A DNA stretch of 64,000 nt from Candidatus Methylomirabilota bacterium (lineage in GTDB: Bacteria; Methylomirabilota; Methylomirabilia; Methylomirabilales; Methylomirabilaceae): assembly GCA_016207095.1 (NCBI GenBank), contig JACQQF010000027.1:62001-126000 (forward strand), written 5' to 3'. Made by a program: the position numbers and the translations under genes. Under the pieces are notes generated by a model. That model was not told the origin of the DNA. It made no database searches and saw nothing but the letters and a program-made list of their open reading frames with translations. Below, one piece after another: positions 26,429 to 33,754 of this stretch; position 1 is the first letter of the stretch; every line of letters starts with the position of its first letter.

Positions 26429-26662
26429 TTACGATGCGAGCGCCTCCGCCAGACGGTCCTGGTCGAATCCAACAATTCGCTGTCCGTCAATCACGGTGAC
26501 AGGAACGCTGTTGAACCCCATCCGCTTCAACTCGTCCAGCGCGACCTGATCCTCGCGAACGTTCTTTTCGGTGAAGGGGATCTGTCGTTGTGAAAGCCAC
26601 GCTTTCACCTGGTAGCAGGACCCTCACCCGGTAGCACTGTAGACAATTACTTCCTTCAACAT
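26429..26662 (-). CDS. Glutaredoxin/NrdH-like selenoprotein (Sec13, UGSC motif)
   Basis: This gene is invisible to standard ORF calling. On the minus strand, ATG 26662 follows a GGAGGGAACAG ribosome site and the frame is open to TAA 26429 if TGA 26624-26626 is read as Sec: MLKEVIVYSATG-Sec-GSCYQVKAWL. The 77-residue product is a complete glutaredoxin fold: active-site U-G-S-C at the first helix, the cis-Pro loop SVPVTVIDG and the GSH/partner motif VGFDQDRL. The TGA lies on the N-terminal active-site Cys. A perfect 8-bp hairpin follows the TGA. The likely role is a cytosolic thiol/selenol reductant. It lies upstream of the hydrolase gene and downstream of a zinc-finger gene on the same strand. 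Confidence 0.9.
26590..26608 (-). promoter_or_regulatory. Bacterial SECIS hairpin of the Grx-like selenoprotein
   Basis: On the minus strand GTGAAAGC-GTG-GCTTTCAC forms a perfect 8-bp stem with a three-base loop whose first base is G. The stem begins 15 nt and the loop 23 nt after the Sec TGA, inside the range for bacterial SECIS elements. Confidence 0.8.
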
Positions 26663-26742
26663 CTGTTCCCTCCGTGGTCGAACACGCTAGGAGATACACG
26701 CGAGTCTACGGGGCGCGATGGGCAAAGTCAAGCGAACTGTGG

Positions 26743-26928
26743 TCAAGGGACGAACCCTTCTTCGCTCTCCTGCTTGACTGTTTGACGAATCTCCCGACCC
26801 TTGCGAAGATAACAGGCGCGACAGACATTCCGGACGATATCCGACGTCGGCCCCTCGGCGAGGAGATAGGTTTCCAAGGGCTTGGTCGCCTTGCCACAGA
26901 TCACGCAGTGACGAAGAGTCTCCTTCAT
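26743..26928 (-). CDS. Small zinc-finger protein, 61 aa
   Basis: MKETLRHCVICGKATKPLETYLLAEG... carries two Cys pairs, CVIC (8-11) and CRAC (36-39), with the spacing of a treble-clef or zinc-ribbon knuckle. GGAAGGGGTA lies directly before the ATG. The basic C-terminal half (YLRKGREIRQTVKQ) suggests nucleic-acid or protein binding. The family is unknown. It precedes the Grx selenoprotein by 80 nt on the same strand and may be co-transcribed. The 26929-27164 gap upstream holds no gene that I can support. Confidence 0.65.
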   Translation of the reverse strand: MKETLRHCVICGKATKPLETYLLAEGPTSDIVRNVCRACYLRKGREIRQTVKQESEEGFVP

Positions 26929-27164
26929 TACCCCTTCCGGTGGTCTTCAGACCCACGTCGCTACCCGGTATCACACACGACCCTTCCACTTGTATGGGCC
27001 GTCAACACGAAGCTTACCCGAACCGCCCGATGACGTCAACCGGCGACCACCAACACACATGGAAGCCCCTCTGGCGCAGCCCTGATTGTATTGCGCTGAG
27101 TAGACTCACTCGACGTTGCCGGGACTTCTTGCACGAGCAGACGCAGTACGGGCTGGGATTTCCC

Positions 27165-27193
27165 TTGACATCGTTCTTTCTGTCCGTTTAAAT
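27165..27193 (+). promoter_or_regulatory. Promoter of tRNA-Ala
   Basis: TTGACA (27165-27170) and TTAAAT (27188-27193) with a 17-nt spacer, 27 nt upstream of the tRNA. Confidence 0.75.
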
Positions 27194-27220
27194 CATCACT
27201 GTCGGTCTGCCTATCGAAGT

Positions 27221-27296
27221 GGGGCTGTGGCGCAGTTGGGAGCGCGCCTGACTGGCAGTCAGGAGGCCACGGGTTCGAATCCCGTCAGCTCCACCA
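27221..27296 (+). tRNA. tRNA-Ala (GGC)
   Basis: A 76-nt cloverleaf with encoded CCA. The acceptor stem is GGGGCTG/CAGCTCC (one G-U), the anticodon stem CCTGA/TCAGG with loop CTGGCAG gives anticodon GGC, and the T loop is TTCGAATC. It reads GCC and GCU alanine codons. A consensus promoter lies upstream. A MITE copy starts 13 nt downstream. Confidence 0.97.
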
Positions 27297-27309
27297 ATTT
27301 CTTGAACTA

Positions 27310-27481
27310 GTGCCGTTCCAACTATTTACGCCTAGAAGGTAACGCTGGGGAAAGCGATAGTTCTTGGCACAACACCTGTCGACAGTTAGTGCCGTTCCAA
27401 CCGTTTGGGCAAAAGAATATTTGTTGGCGATTAGGCGAGAAGAGTTGGAACGGCACTAGCCGCAACAAGTTGGAACGGCAC
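27310..27481. mobile_element. MITE-like element, copy C (outer, interrupted by a second copy)
   Basis: Ends GTGCCGTTCCAAC and GTTGGAACGGCAC, with TA at 27308-27309 and 27482-27483. Removing the inner element plus one TA leaves 102 bp, exactly the length of copy B, and restores the sequence CAGTTAGCCGCAACAA, matching CGATTAGCCGCAACAA of copy B. The direction matches copy B. Confidence 0.92.
27389..27456. mobile_element. MITE-like element, inner short variant (68 bp) nested in copy C
   Basis: A complete small element with the same 13-bp inverted ends, flanked on both sides by TA (27387-27388, 27457-27458). Its interior differs from the 102-bp type (TTTGGGCAAAAGAATATT) but keeps GGCGATTAGGCG. 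Confidence 0.9.
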
Positions 27482-27483
27482 TA

Positions 27484-27808
27484 GTAGCCGAGAGATCAGA
27501 TTTCCCCCGGGATCGGCTGCGCACAGACCCGCTGAGCTACCGCCTTCTCGATCTAGGGAATCCCACCATGAACCCCGACTCGTTCAGCGAGCCATCTTTA
27601 CCGCTGTTGGCACGCCTTCCGTGGCAATACAGCATCCGCCCCCCTAGGGAAGGCCCCCGAACGTTTCCCCTGAGTCGCAATCACCCTTAGCCTGAGTCTT
27701 GACGAGCAGTCGGGCCAATCCCCTGCCTCACGCCGGATCGCAGTCCTCCTATGATCACCGCCATGGCGGGGGGGTGAAGCGGGACGGGTGTTCCCTCAAG
27801 ATCACACG
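27484..27808. other. Intergenic, no gene seen
   Basis: About 325 nt past the nested element. On the minus strand around 27520-27555 it carries GGCGGTAGCTCAGCGGGT, which resembles the D-arm region of a tRNA, but no anticodon or T arm follows, so at most it is a tRNA fragment. No ORF is credible. Confidence 0.45.
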
Positions 27809-28681
27809 TTACAGGAGAAGGACATCGAGGAGGGTGAAGCAGAACAGGGCGATACTGAGGATACCGTTTGCGGTGAAGAAGGCAGCGTCGAGCCGCTTCA
27901 GTCCGTATCGGATGAGGAGGAGATGCTCGTACAGGAGGAGGACGGATGCGAGGATAACGCCCGTAAGGTAAAAGTAGCGCAGACCCGAGAGGGGGATCAG
28001 GAGGAAGAAGAGCACGAGCGTCAACGCATGGAGAACTCGGGAGACGGCCATGCCGGCAGCGGCTCCGAACCGGGCCGGAATCGAGGTGAGCCCGGTGGTC
28101 CGATCATAGTCGATGTCGGCCAGCGCGTAGAGGATATCGAACCCGGCCACCCAGAGGAGGACGGCCAAGCCGAGCACCGCGGGGGTTGTCTCCACCCGAC
28201 CTGTTACGGCGATCCACGCGCCAAGAGGGGCCATCGCCAGGGCAAGCCCCAGGATCAGGTGAGAGAGAAAGGTGAACCGCTTGGTATAAGGGTACACAAT
28301 CACAATCGCTATCGCGAACGGGGCCAACTTCAGACAGAGGGGATTGAGGCGGGAGGCTGCGAACAGGAAGAGCGCAAAGGAGCTGACGGCGAACACGGTG
28401 ACCTCACCGCGCCCGACCAGTCCCTTCGGCAAGGCCCGGTCCCGCGTTCTGGGATTATGGGCGTCGAACTCCTGGTCCGCGAGACGATTGATGGCCATCG
28501 CCCCGGTCCTCGCACCGATCATGGCCAGCAGAATCCACAGCAGGGTTGGAACGGACGGAATCCCACGGGCCGCCAGGACTGCGCCCATAAACGCGAAGGG
28601 AAGGGCGAAGACCGTGTGCGAGAACTTCACTAGGTCGAGGAACAGGACTGTCTTGCGGATGGCCAGCCGGAGGAGCTTCAC
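27809..28681 (-). CDS. UbiA-family prenyltransferase (menaquinone side-chain, MqnP-like)
   Basis: About 290 residues with 8-9 membrane helices. The first Asp-rich motif is INRLADQEFDAHNPRT and the second is ALADIDYDRTTG, both typical of UbiA/MqnP prenyltransferases that attach a polyprenyl chain to an aromatic ring in the inner membrane. The start is GTG 28681, which overlaps the menG stop (GTGA); the longer frame upstream would lie inside menG. The coupling with menG and the presence of mqnD argue for menaquinone and not ubiquinone. Confidence 0.88.
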   Translation of the reverse strand: MKLLRLAIRKTVLFLDLVKFSHTVFALPFAFMGAVLAARGIPSVPTLLWILLAMIGARTGAMAINRLADQEFDAHNPRTRDRALPKGLVGRGEVTVFAVSSFALFLFAASRLNPLCLKLAPFAIAIVIVYPYTKRFTFLSHLILGLALAMAPLGAWIAVTGRVETTPAVLGLAVLLWVAGFDILYALADIDYDRTTGLTSIPARFGAAAGMAVSRVLHALTLVLFFLLIPLSGLRYFYLTGVILASVLLLYEHLLLIRYGLKRLDAAFFTANGILSIALFCFTLLDVLLL

Positions 28682-29397
28682 CCCGACTTCCTTCCCACGT
28701 GAAGCGTCACGATCCCGCCGGTCAAGGCGTGGAATTGGATGTCGCGGAAGCCAACCTCCTCCATCAGTCTGACCAGTTCCCGCGGGGACGGAAAGCGGGA
28801 GACAGAAGCCGGAAGATAACTGTAGGCATCGCGGTCCCCCGAGATCAGACCGCCCAGCCACGGGAGCACCCGATGGAAATAGAAGTGGTAGAGTCGCCCG
28901 AAGAGTGGCCCCTGTGGCGTCGCGAACTCCAGGATGATCCCGCGGCCCCCGGGTCGCAGCACTCTATTCAGCTCTGCCAGCCCCTGCTTTCGATCCATCA
29001 CATTGCGAATGCCGAAGGCGATGGTGGCCGCATCGAACGTGTCGGCATTAAATGGGAGGGCCTCTGCGGAGGCGGCGTGCAGTTGGATTCGGTGTGCCAG
29101 GCCGAGCCGGGCGACCTTGTCCGCGCCCAAACGCAGCATCGGCAGACAGAAGTCCACCCCGACAATGGATTTGGCCGAGGGGAATTGCTTGGCCAACTGG
29201 AGGGCCACGTCAGCGGTCCCGGTGCAGATATCCAGCGCCAGCCCGCCCGGAGGCAGTTCCGCGTGAGCAACCGCCCGCCGTCGCCAGTAGCGGTCCCGGC
29301 CAGCACTCAGGAGGCGGTTCAGGAGGTCGTAGCGGGGCGCGATCCCGGCAAACATCCGGCGGATGGCGTCCCTGTGTCCTCCCCCATCCGCCTCCAT
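28678..29397 (-). CDS. ubiE: Demethylmenaquinone/2-polyprenyl methyltransferase
   Basis: A class I SAM methyltransferase of the UbiE/MenG family. AIRRMFAGIAPRYDLLNRLL near the start, motif I ALDICTGTADVALQLA, then GVDFCLPML, TIAFGIRNVMDRKQGLAE and the C-terminal ALTGGIVTLHVGRK are family hallmarks. It methylates the quinone ring at the last step of menaquinone synthesis. The start at 29397 has GGAAGG upstream; a further ATG at 29454 would overlap the transglycosylase gene. The ubiA gene starts inside its stop codon. Confidence 0.93.
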   Translation of the reverse strand: MEADGGGHRDAIRRMFAGIAPRYDLLNRLLSAGRDRYWRRRAVAHAELPPGGLALDICTGTADVALQLAKQFPSAKSIVGVDFCLPMLRLGADKVARLGLAHRIQLHAASAEALPFNADTFDAATIAFGIRNVMDRKQGLAELNRVLRPGGRGIILEFATPQGPLFGRLYHFYFHRVLPWLGGLISGDRDAYSYLPASVSRFPSPRELVRLMEEVGFRDIQFHALTGGIVTLHVGRKSG

Positions 29398-29425
29398 GCG
29401 ATACGCCCTTCCGCCACGAGGTCGT

Positions 29426-30109
29426 TTAACCGGAAGGGTAGTGGCTCGCCCCAAGGTTCAGGGCCGCCGTGACGTCTAGAGCCTGCCGACGCTCTTCGAG
29501 GCGGGTGTAAAAATCCATCACCTTTCGGACGTATTGGTCTGTGTCCTGGAACCCGGACTTGCGGGCCGTATCGCCGTAATAGTAAACCATTAACGACGTC
29601 CTCATATCGTCCCGGTTTTGAACCAGGTTGGCCTTCAGATATTTCAGGGCCGTTTCCAGGTTCAGGTGAACGTCGTACAGGTCGTCGGGTCGGCTTACCG
29701 CGCCGGGATTGAACGCCCTGGCGGTGGCGAACATCAGTTGACCCAGGCCCCTGGCGTTCTTTGGAGACTTGGCCACCACCCTGAAGGAAGACTCGACGGC
29801 GACCACTGAGAACAGAAGGTCAGGGTTCACCTCGTGCTCCGCCGCGAGGCTCGTGATCTTGGCGATCAGGTAGCGACGCAAGTGGGGGTCGTCTCTGACC
29901 GCATCATACTCTCTCATCACACTGTCGTAGACGGGGTCGTAGCCGTCCGCGTCGGCCAGTTGCAACCGCCCGTGCAGCGCTAAGGTAGAGGCGCCCAGAG
30001 CCAGGGCGGCAACAGCGAGGAGCGCGATCCAGGTCTGATATCGACGCCGTACCTTCTCGGGCAGCCGAAGAAGCTGTCTCTGTGGAATCACGTGCACAGT
30101 CTCGTACAT
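29426..30109 (-). CDS. Membrane-anchored lytic transglycosylase (SLT domain)
   Basis: A 227-residue protein: cytosolic N-terminus, a single membrane anchor (WIALLAVAALALGASTLAL, about residues 27-45), then a periplasmic SLT lysozyme-like domain. The catalytic Glu lies in VVAVESSFRVVAKSPKNARG, followed by GLGQLMFATA, the ES...GLMQ arrangement of the family. It cleaves peptidoglycan. GGAGGGCATAAG precedes the ATG. It lies 28 nt before menG on the same strand. Confidence 0.9.
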   Translation of the reverse strand: MYETVHVIPQRQLLRLPEKVRRRYQTWIALLAVAALALGASTLALHGRLQLADADGYDPVYDSVMREYDAVRDDPHLRRYLIAKITSLAAEHEVNPDLLFSVVAVESSFRVVAKSPKNARGLGQLMFATARAFNPGAVSRPDDLYDVHLNLETALKYLKANLVQNRDDMRTSLMVYYYGDTARKSGFQDTDQYVRKVMDFYTRLEERRQALDVTAALNLGASHYPSG

Positions 30110-30437
30110 CTTATGCCCTCCTTCATTGAACGGGAGGCCCCAGACCCACCGGACCTTCCCTCTTCTAACTCAGGCAGGGGGTTGAATGAATCTCGCGGAC
30201 AAGTGGCAAAAAAGAATAACCCCCTGGTGTTTTGCTCCAGAGGGCCCGACGTTCCGGTCTTTCCTCCGCAATGACCTTGACGACACAACCACTATCAGGG
30301 GAACATCTGAAGCGCCTCCGTGTTCTTACCCTACCGGACCCTCTGGATGGTGCGAAGAATTGCATCACGATAACGCTACGAGAGAATCATGGGTGTCTTT
30401 GCAACACCTTCACCCTCCTTGTTGTTTGAACCAATGT
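30110..30437. other. Intergenic, leader region of the transglycosylase gene
   Basis: About 330 nt without a convincing ORF. It holds a 9-bp inverted repeat CAGGGGGTT (30175-30183) / AACCCCCTG (30218-30226) around a CAAAAAAG stretch, and a small dyad GGTGT/ACACC near 30390-30410. Neither matches a riboswitch class that I can name. Confidence 0.45.
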
Positions 30438-31493
30438 TCAGTTCGGAGAGAGCCTCAAGCGCTGGCCGCCCTGCACATCCTCCGAGGAAGACGGAAGAAG
30501 CTTCACGCGATCTCCTTCTCGGAAGACTGTTGCTTCCTTGATCCCATTGAGCGTAGCAACCTGCCACGCCAAATGCTGATCGCCCAGGACATCCCTGGCC
30601 ACGCTGCTTGGAGTCTCCCCACCCTTGGCGGCATAGATCCTCAGGCGCCGATTATCCTGCTTCGCCCCGTACACCAAGCCCGCAAGGCGCGCTTTGTATT
30701 CGTTCGCCTTCACCTCGAGGCTGCCGCCCCCCTGCGCGTTCAGGATGGTGGCTATGGTCTCGGCCTTCACAATGCGATCGGTCGTCTCCGGATGAGTCCC
30801 CTGAAACCCATGATAGCCGAGTGCCTCCAGTCGCTCCTTCAGCTTCATCGCCCTGAGAAAAGCCACCATCTCCAGCGGATCATACCCGGTGCGATAGGCC
30901 GCGCGGAGCCCCAACTCATCTGCCTCTAGTTCCGCCTCGCGGCCATATCCGAGCAGGATGTGATCGGAGATGGCACCCGAGACCCTCGCCCAATTCCCGG
31001 CATTCTCGCGGCCGCCAGGGCTAAGGGCCATGAGACCAAGCGACAGGATCTGAGCACCGAGCGCCTTGGTAAGCTGCTTGGCTGCGTGGCGGGCGCTGGC
31101 ATGGCCGATCTCATGACCGAGGACCCCGGCGAGCTGGGCCTCGCTGTTCAGCATCGCCAGCATCCCCCGGGTGACATAGATGTAGCCACCAGGTAGGGCC
31201 ATGGCGTTCACCTCGGGGACGTCAACGATCTTGAAGCTGTAGCGGAAACTGGTCGGGCCAATGCCTTCGAGCAATCGCTGGCCGATCGATTCCACATACG
31301 CCTGTAGCTCCTGATCGCGGTAGCGTCCAAATCGCCTGAGGATCTCTTCATCGGCCTTCTTGCCGATCTCGTTCTCCTCGGCTTCAGAGATGATGGTGAA
31401 TCCTGACGCGCGACGAGGGATGGGAAGCCCAACCAGGGCTGCCACGGCAAGCAAAAGGAACGTGCGCCGCGCGATTCTGCAACCAAATTCCAT
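30438..31493 (-). CDS. Periplasmic M48 metalloprotease (BepA/LoiP-like) with C-terminal LysM-like domain
   Basis: 351 residues. The signal peptide MEFGCRIARRTFLLLAVAALVGLPIP is followed by an M48 protease with zinc motif LGHEIGHASARH and third ligand in EAELEADELGLR. The substrate loop contains MALPGGYIYVTRGML. The C-terminus from about 285 (YAAKGGETPSSVARDVLGDQ...FREGDRVKLL) looks like a LysM-type peptidoglycan-binding unit, which would anchor the protease at the wall. Its role is probably outer-membrane protein quality control. It is followed by non-coding DNA and preceded 24 nt upstream by the TPR gene. Confidence 0.9.
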   Translation of the reverse strand: MEFGCRIARRTFLLLAVAALVGLPIPRRASGFTIISEAEENEIGKKADEEILRRFGRYRDQELQAYVESIGQRLLEGIGPTSFRYSFKIVDVPEVNAMALPGGYIYVTRGMLAMLNSEAQLAGVLGHEIGHASARHAAKQLTKALGAQILSLGLMALSPGGRENAGNWARVSGAISDHILLGYGREAELEADELGLRAAYRTGYDPLEMVAFLRAMKLKERLEALGYHGFQGTHPETTDRIVKAETIATILNAQGGGSLEVKANEYKARLAGLVYGAKQDNRRLRIYAAKGGETPSSVARDVLGDQHLAWQVATLNGIKEATVFREGDRVKLLPSSSEDVQGGQRLRLSPN

Positions 31494-31517
31494 GTTCCAG
31501 ATCCTCTGCCCGCTGAC

Positions 31518-31946
31518 CTATCGAAGGCGTGACTCCACTGCCTTGATGTTCTGCCTGGCCTTTTCCGCCAGTTGGCCCTTTGGCAGATATTTTAGGTACA
31601 GCTTGTACTCTCTCAGCGCCTTGCGGTAGAGCGCCTTATCGTCCACGCCCAGCTTCGCCTTTGTGTGGTAGGATAGCCCCAGATGGTAGTGTGCATCGGC
31701 AAAGTCATCCTTCAGCTTCACCGCCTGCTCGTACTCGGCAATCGCCTGGTCCAGATCGGAAAACATCCGTTCATGATAAAAGATTCCGAGCTCGTAATGC
31801 GCCTCGGCTGCGGTCGTCCGATCAGCAGGCAGCTTCCGCTCTACTGCTGGCGTTTTTCGCTCAACGCCAAGCGCCGACCCTGTGAGAGTCAGCAGAACCA
31901 GCCCCACAACGGGACCTCGGAGACGCCACCACCCATACCTTCTCAT
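31518..31946 (-). CDS. Exported TPR protein
   Basis: About 142 residues with an N-terminal signal (MRRYGWWRLRGPVVGLVLLTLTGSALG) and two or three TPRs (AHYELGIFYHERMFSDLDQA; AHYHLGLSYHTKAKLGVDDK). It is co-directional with, and 24 nt upstream of, the M48 protease gene, so it may scaffold that enzyme, as with BepA's own TPR domain. An in-frame ATG 18 nt further upstream is an alternative start. Confidence 0.8.
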   Translation of the reverse strand: MRRYGWWRLRGPVVGLVLLTLTGSALGVERKTPAVERKLPADRTTAAEAHYELGIFYHERMFSDLDQAIAEYEQAVKLKDDFADAHYHLGLSYHTKAKLGVDDKALYRKALREYKLYLKYLPKGQLAEKARQNIKAVESRLR

Positions 31947-32046
31947 GGGTCCGCTCAGTACCATCGTGGCGACAGTCCCCCTCTCCGAGCGAGATTCGCC
32001 GTCCACAGCCTCCCATCTACCTCACACGCCAAGAGGCTCGATCTGA

Positions 32047-32229
32047 CTACGCGGCTTTGCGCCTCAGGCTTCGCTTGCTCCGCGGCGACGTTGCGCGCAA
32101 AGTTCGCTGGCGCAGGCCGACACCCGCCTGACGCGCTCTTATCGCAGCGCCTTCCTGGATCGTTCGGATTTCGTCGTCGCTGAACCCGGTGAACCGTGTG
32201 CCGCCAAACCAACTAATCGAATTACCCAT
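32047..32229 (-). CDS. Possible small protein, 60 aa
   Basis: Starts MGNSISWFGGTRFTGFSDDE and ends in a very basic Arg/Ser/Ala tail. GGGAGGTGAGC, a strong ribosome site, lies about 11 nt before the ATG, which is the main reason to list it. No family is recognised, and a non-coding origin is quite possible. The Arg-rich end could bind nucleic acid. Confidence 0.35.
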   Translation of the reverse strand: MGNSISWFGGTRFTGFSDDEIRTIQEGAAIRARQAGVGLRQRTLRATSPRSKRSLRRKAA

Positions 32230-32680
32230 CCTCTGGTCGCTCACCTCCCTTCGCAAAAAAGCACCGGAGCTCTGGGGGCCAGAAGCATACGGTGCCAGCG
32301 TGAAACCGATTCCAAGCCAGGGATCTGACCTGGCAAATTGCTGAAGAGAATATGTGGCCCGATTGTCCCTTCCAGGGGAACGTGTGCCCGATCGAGAACG
32401 CTATTCCTCCCTCAAACTGACGGGGTATGGTACCTGTTCGACCGGTGAGCCGCTCGCCTCTACTCTAAGTAGGTTAGCTTACCAGCCTTTACTCTGAATG
32501 TCAAGAAATTACGCAGCGCGTCGTCAAAGGTAGCGTCGAATGAGATCGACTTCACGAGGGACGGTTTCGGCATAGCGTCACAGATCAAATGACGAGAATA
32601 GAGGTAAGACAGGGTCAATCATGACATGGGAGTCGGCGTTGTGAGGGCACCCACCGTGCCAACTCTCAGCGGTGACATGC
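32230..32680. other. Intergenic, no gene seen
   Basis: About 450 nt before tRNA-Thr with no coding frame, no clear hairpin with a T-tract and no repeat of the families seen elsewhere in the window. Confidence 0.5.
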
Positions 32681-32756
32681 TGGAGCCGGCGGGGGGACTT
32701 GAACCCTCGACCTGCTGATTACGAATCAGCTGCTCTGCCAACTGAGCTACGCCGGC
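32681..32756 (-). tRNA. tRNA-Thr (CGT)
   Basis: A 76-nt cloverleaf on the minus strand with encoded CCA. The acceptor is GCCGGCG/CGCCGGC with discriminator U. The anticodon stem CTGAT/ATCAG holds loop TTCGTAA, giving anticodon CGT, which reads ACG. The D arm is AGCTCAGTTGGCAGAGC and the T loop TTCAAGTC. Confidence 0.97.
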
Positions 32757-32770
32757 GGCTAGGCGGGGTT

Positions 32771-32799
32771 ACTATAGCTAAGGGCCTCTGGGCTGTCAA
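32771..32799 (-). promoter_or_regulatory. Promoter of tRNA-Thr
   Basis: On the minus strand TTGACA (32794-32799), 17-nt spacer, TATAGT (32771-32776), ending 14 nt before the tRNA. Confidence 0.8.
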
Positions 32800-32864
32800 G
32801 GCACGGCGACCTTTTCTTTTTCAATCGGGACCAGTATAATACGCCTACTTTGAAGCCACAACCG

Positions 32865-33242
32865 ATGCGGAGGGAGATGCAACGCGATCTGAGCGAACAG
32901 CGAGTCGCCCACACTCAGGAGCTTCCTCAGGGCTCCTCGAAAAAGTTCATCCTCACCTGCAACGGTCAACGGGTGGAGGGATTCGTCGTCAACTATCGCG
33001 GAAGCTTCCATGCCTACGTGAACCGCTGCTGCCATATACCGATGCCAATGGACTGGTTCGAGAACCAGTTCTTGTCAGAAGATGCCCGCTTCATCATATG
33101 TGCCACCCACGGCGCGACGTATGATCCGGCCACCGGCGAATGCGTGGCTGGGCCATGTCCCGGGGAGTATCTCGAGCGATTATTACTGAGGGTGGTGGAG
33201 GGAACCATATTTGTCGCCTGTCCGCCCCTGACCCCGCCCTAG
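32865..33242 (+). CDS. Rieske-type [2Fe-2S] protein
   Basis: A small Rieske ferredoxin-like protein of about 125 residues. The cluster ligands are CxH in VNRCCHIPMPMDW and CxxH in FIICATHGATYDPATGEC, the two canonical boxes, with 20-odd residues between. ATHGATYDPATGECVAGPCPG matches the second loop of soluble Rieske proteins. It is probably an electron carrier or a NirD-like subunit; no oxygenase is adjacent. A TATAAT lies at 32835-32840. The start is uncertain: ATGs at 32865 and 32877 (the latter right after GGAGGGAG) and a TTG at 32850 are in frame. Confidence 0.85.
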   Translation: MRREMQRDLSEQRVAHTQELPQGSSKKFILTCNGQRVEGFVVNYRGSFHAYVNRCCHIPMPMDWFENQFLSEDARFIICATHGATYDPATGECVAGPCPGEYLERLLLRVVEGTIFVACPPLTPP

Positions 33243-33290
33243 GAGGCGGCGGACTCAGGCGGTCGACATCGGGGCGAGAAAAGGAATACG

Positions 33291-33725
33291 ATGATGGCCA
33301 CACCCGATCAGGACCTGACACAGGTGTTGGAGGTCAATGCCAACTTCTATCGGGCCTTCGAAAGCCTGGATATCCAGCGAATGGCAGTCGTGTGGGCGAG
33401 GGCAGACCACGTCCGATGCGTACACCCGGGGTGGTCGCTCCTCTCAGGGTGGGAGGCTGTGAAAGCGAGCTGGGATCTGATCTTCTCCAACACCAAGGAG
33501 ATTCGCTTTACTCTCACCGACGTCCGCGTGCAGATTCGTGGCACGATAGCCTGGGTGGTCTTAACCGAGAACCTCCTCTCCCAGGTTCAGCAAGATGTGA
33601 CCGCGACCTCGATCCTCGCCACCAACATTTATGAGAAAACCAACGGTATCTGGCAGATGGTCCACCACCACGCCTCGCATGTCTTCTCAAGCCGCACGGC
33701 CTCCGATAAGGAGGTCACCCACTAA
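33291..33725 (+). CDS. NTF2-like (SnoaL-type) protein
   Basis: A 144-residue cone-shaped NTF2-fold protein: NFYRAFESLDIQRMAVVWA, the HPGWSLLSGWEAVKASW block, and a C-terminal strand ending WQMVHHHASHV. This subtype is widespread in bacteria and lacks an assigned reaction; it may bind a small ligand or isomerise one. It sits between the Rieske and amidohydrolase genes, all co-directional with short gaps (48 and 29 nt), so the three may form an operon. Confidence 0.85.
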   Translation: MMATPDQDLTQVLEVNANFYRAFESLDIQRMAVVWARADHVRCVHPGWSLLSGWEAVKASWDLIFSNTKEIRFTLTDVRVQIRGTIAWVVLTENLLSQVQQDVTATSILATNIYEKTNGIWQMVHHHASHVFSSRTASDKEVTH

Positions 33726-33754
33726 CGGACCCCTGCCGGCGCACGACGGTCATC

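Noticed and set aside
27500-27560. tRNA-like D-arm sequence (GGTAGCTCAGCGGGT) on the minus strand
   Set aside because: No anticodon stem, T arm or acceptor pairing follows; at most a tRNA fragment.
30380-30437. GGTGT-TGCAAAG-ACACC dyad as a GEMM/c-di-GMP riboswitch
   Set aside because: The rest of the conserved GEMM structure and tetraloop receptor are absent.
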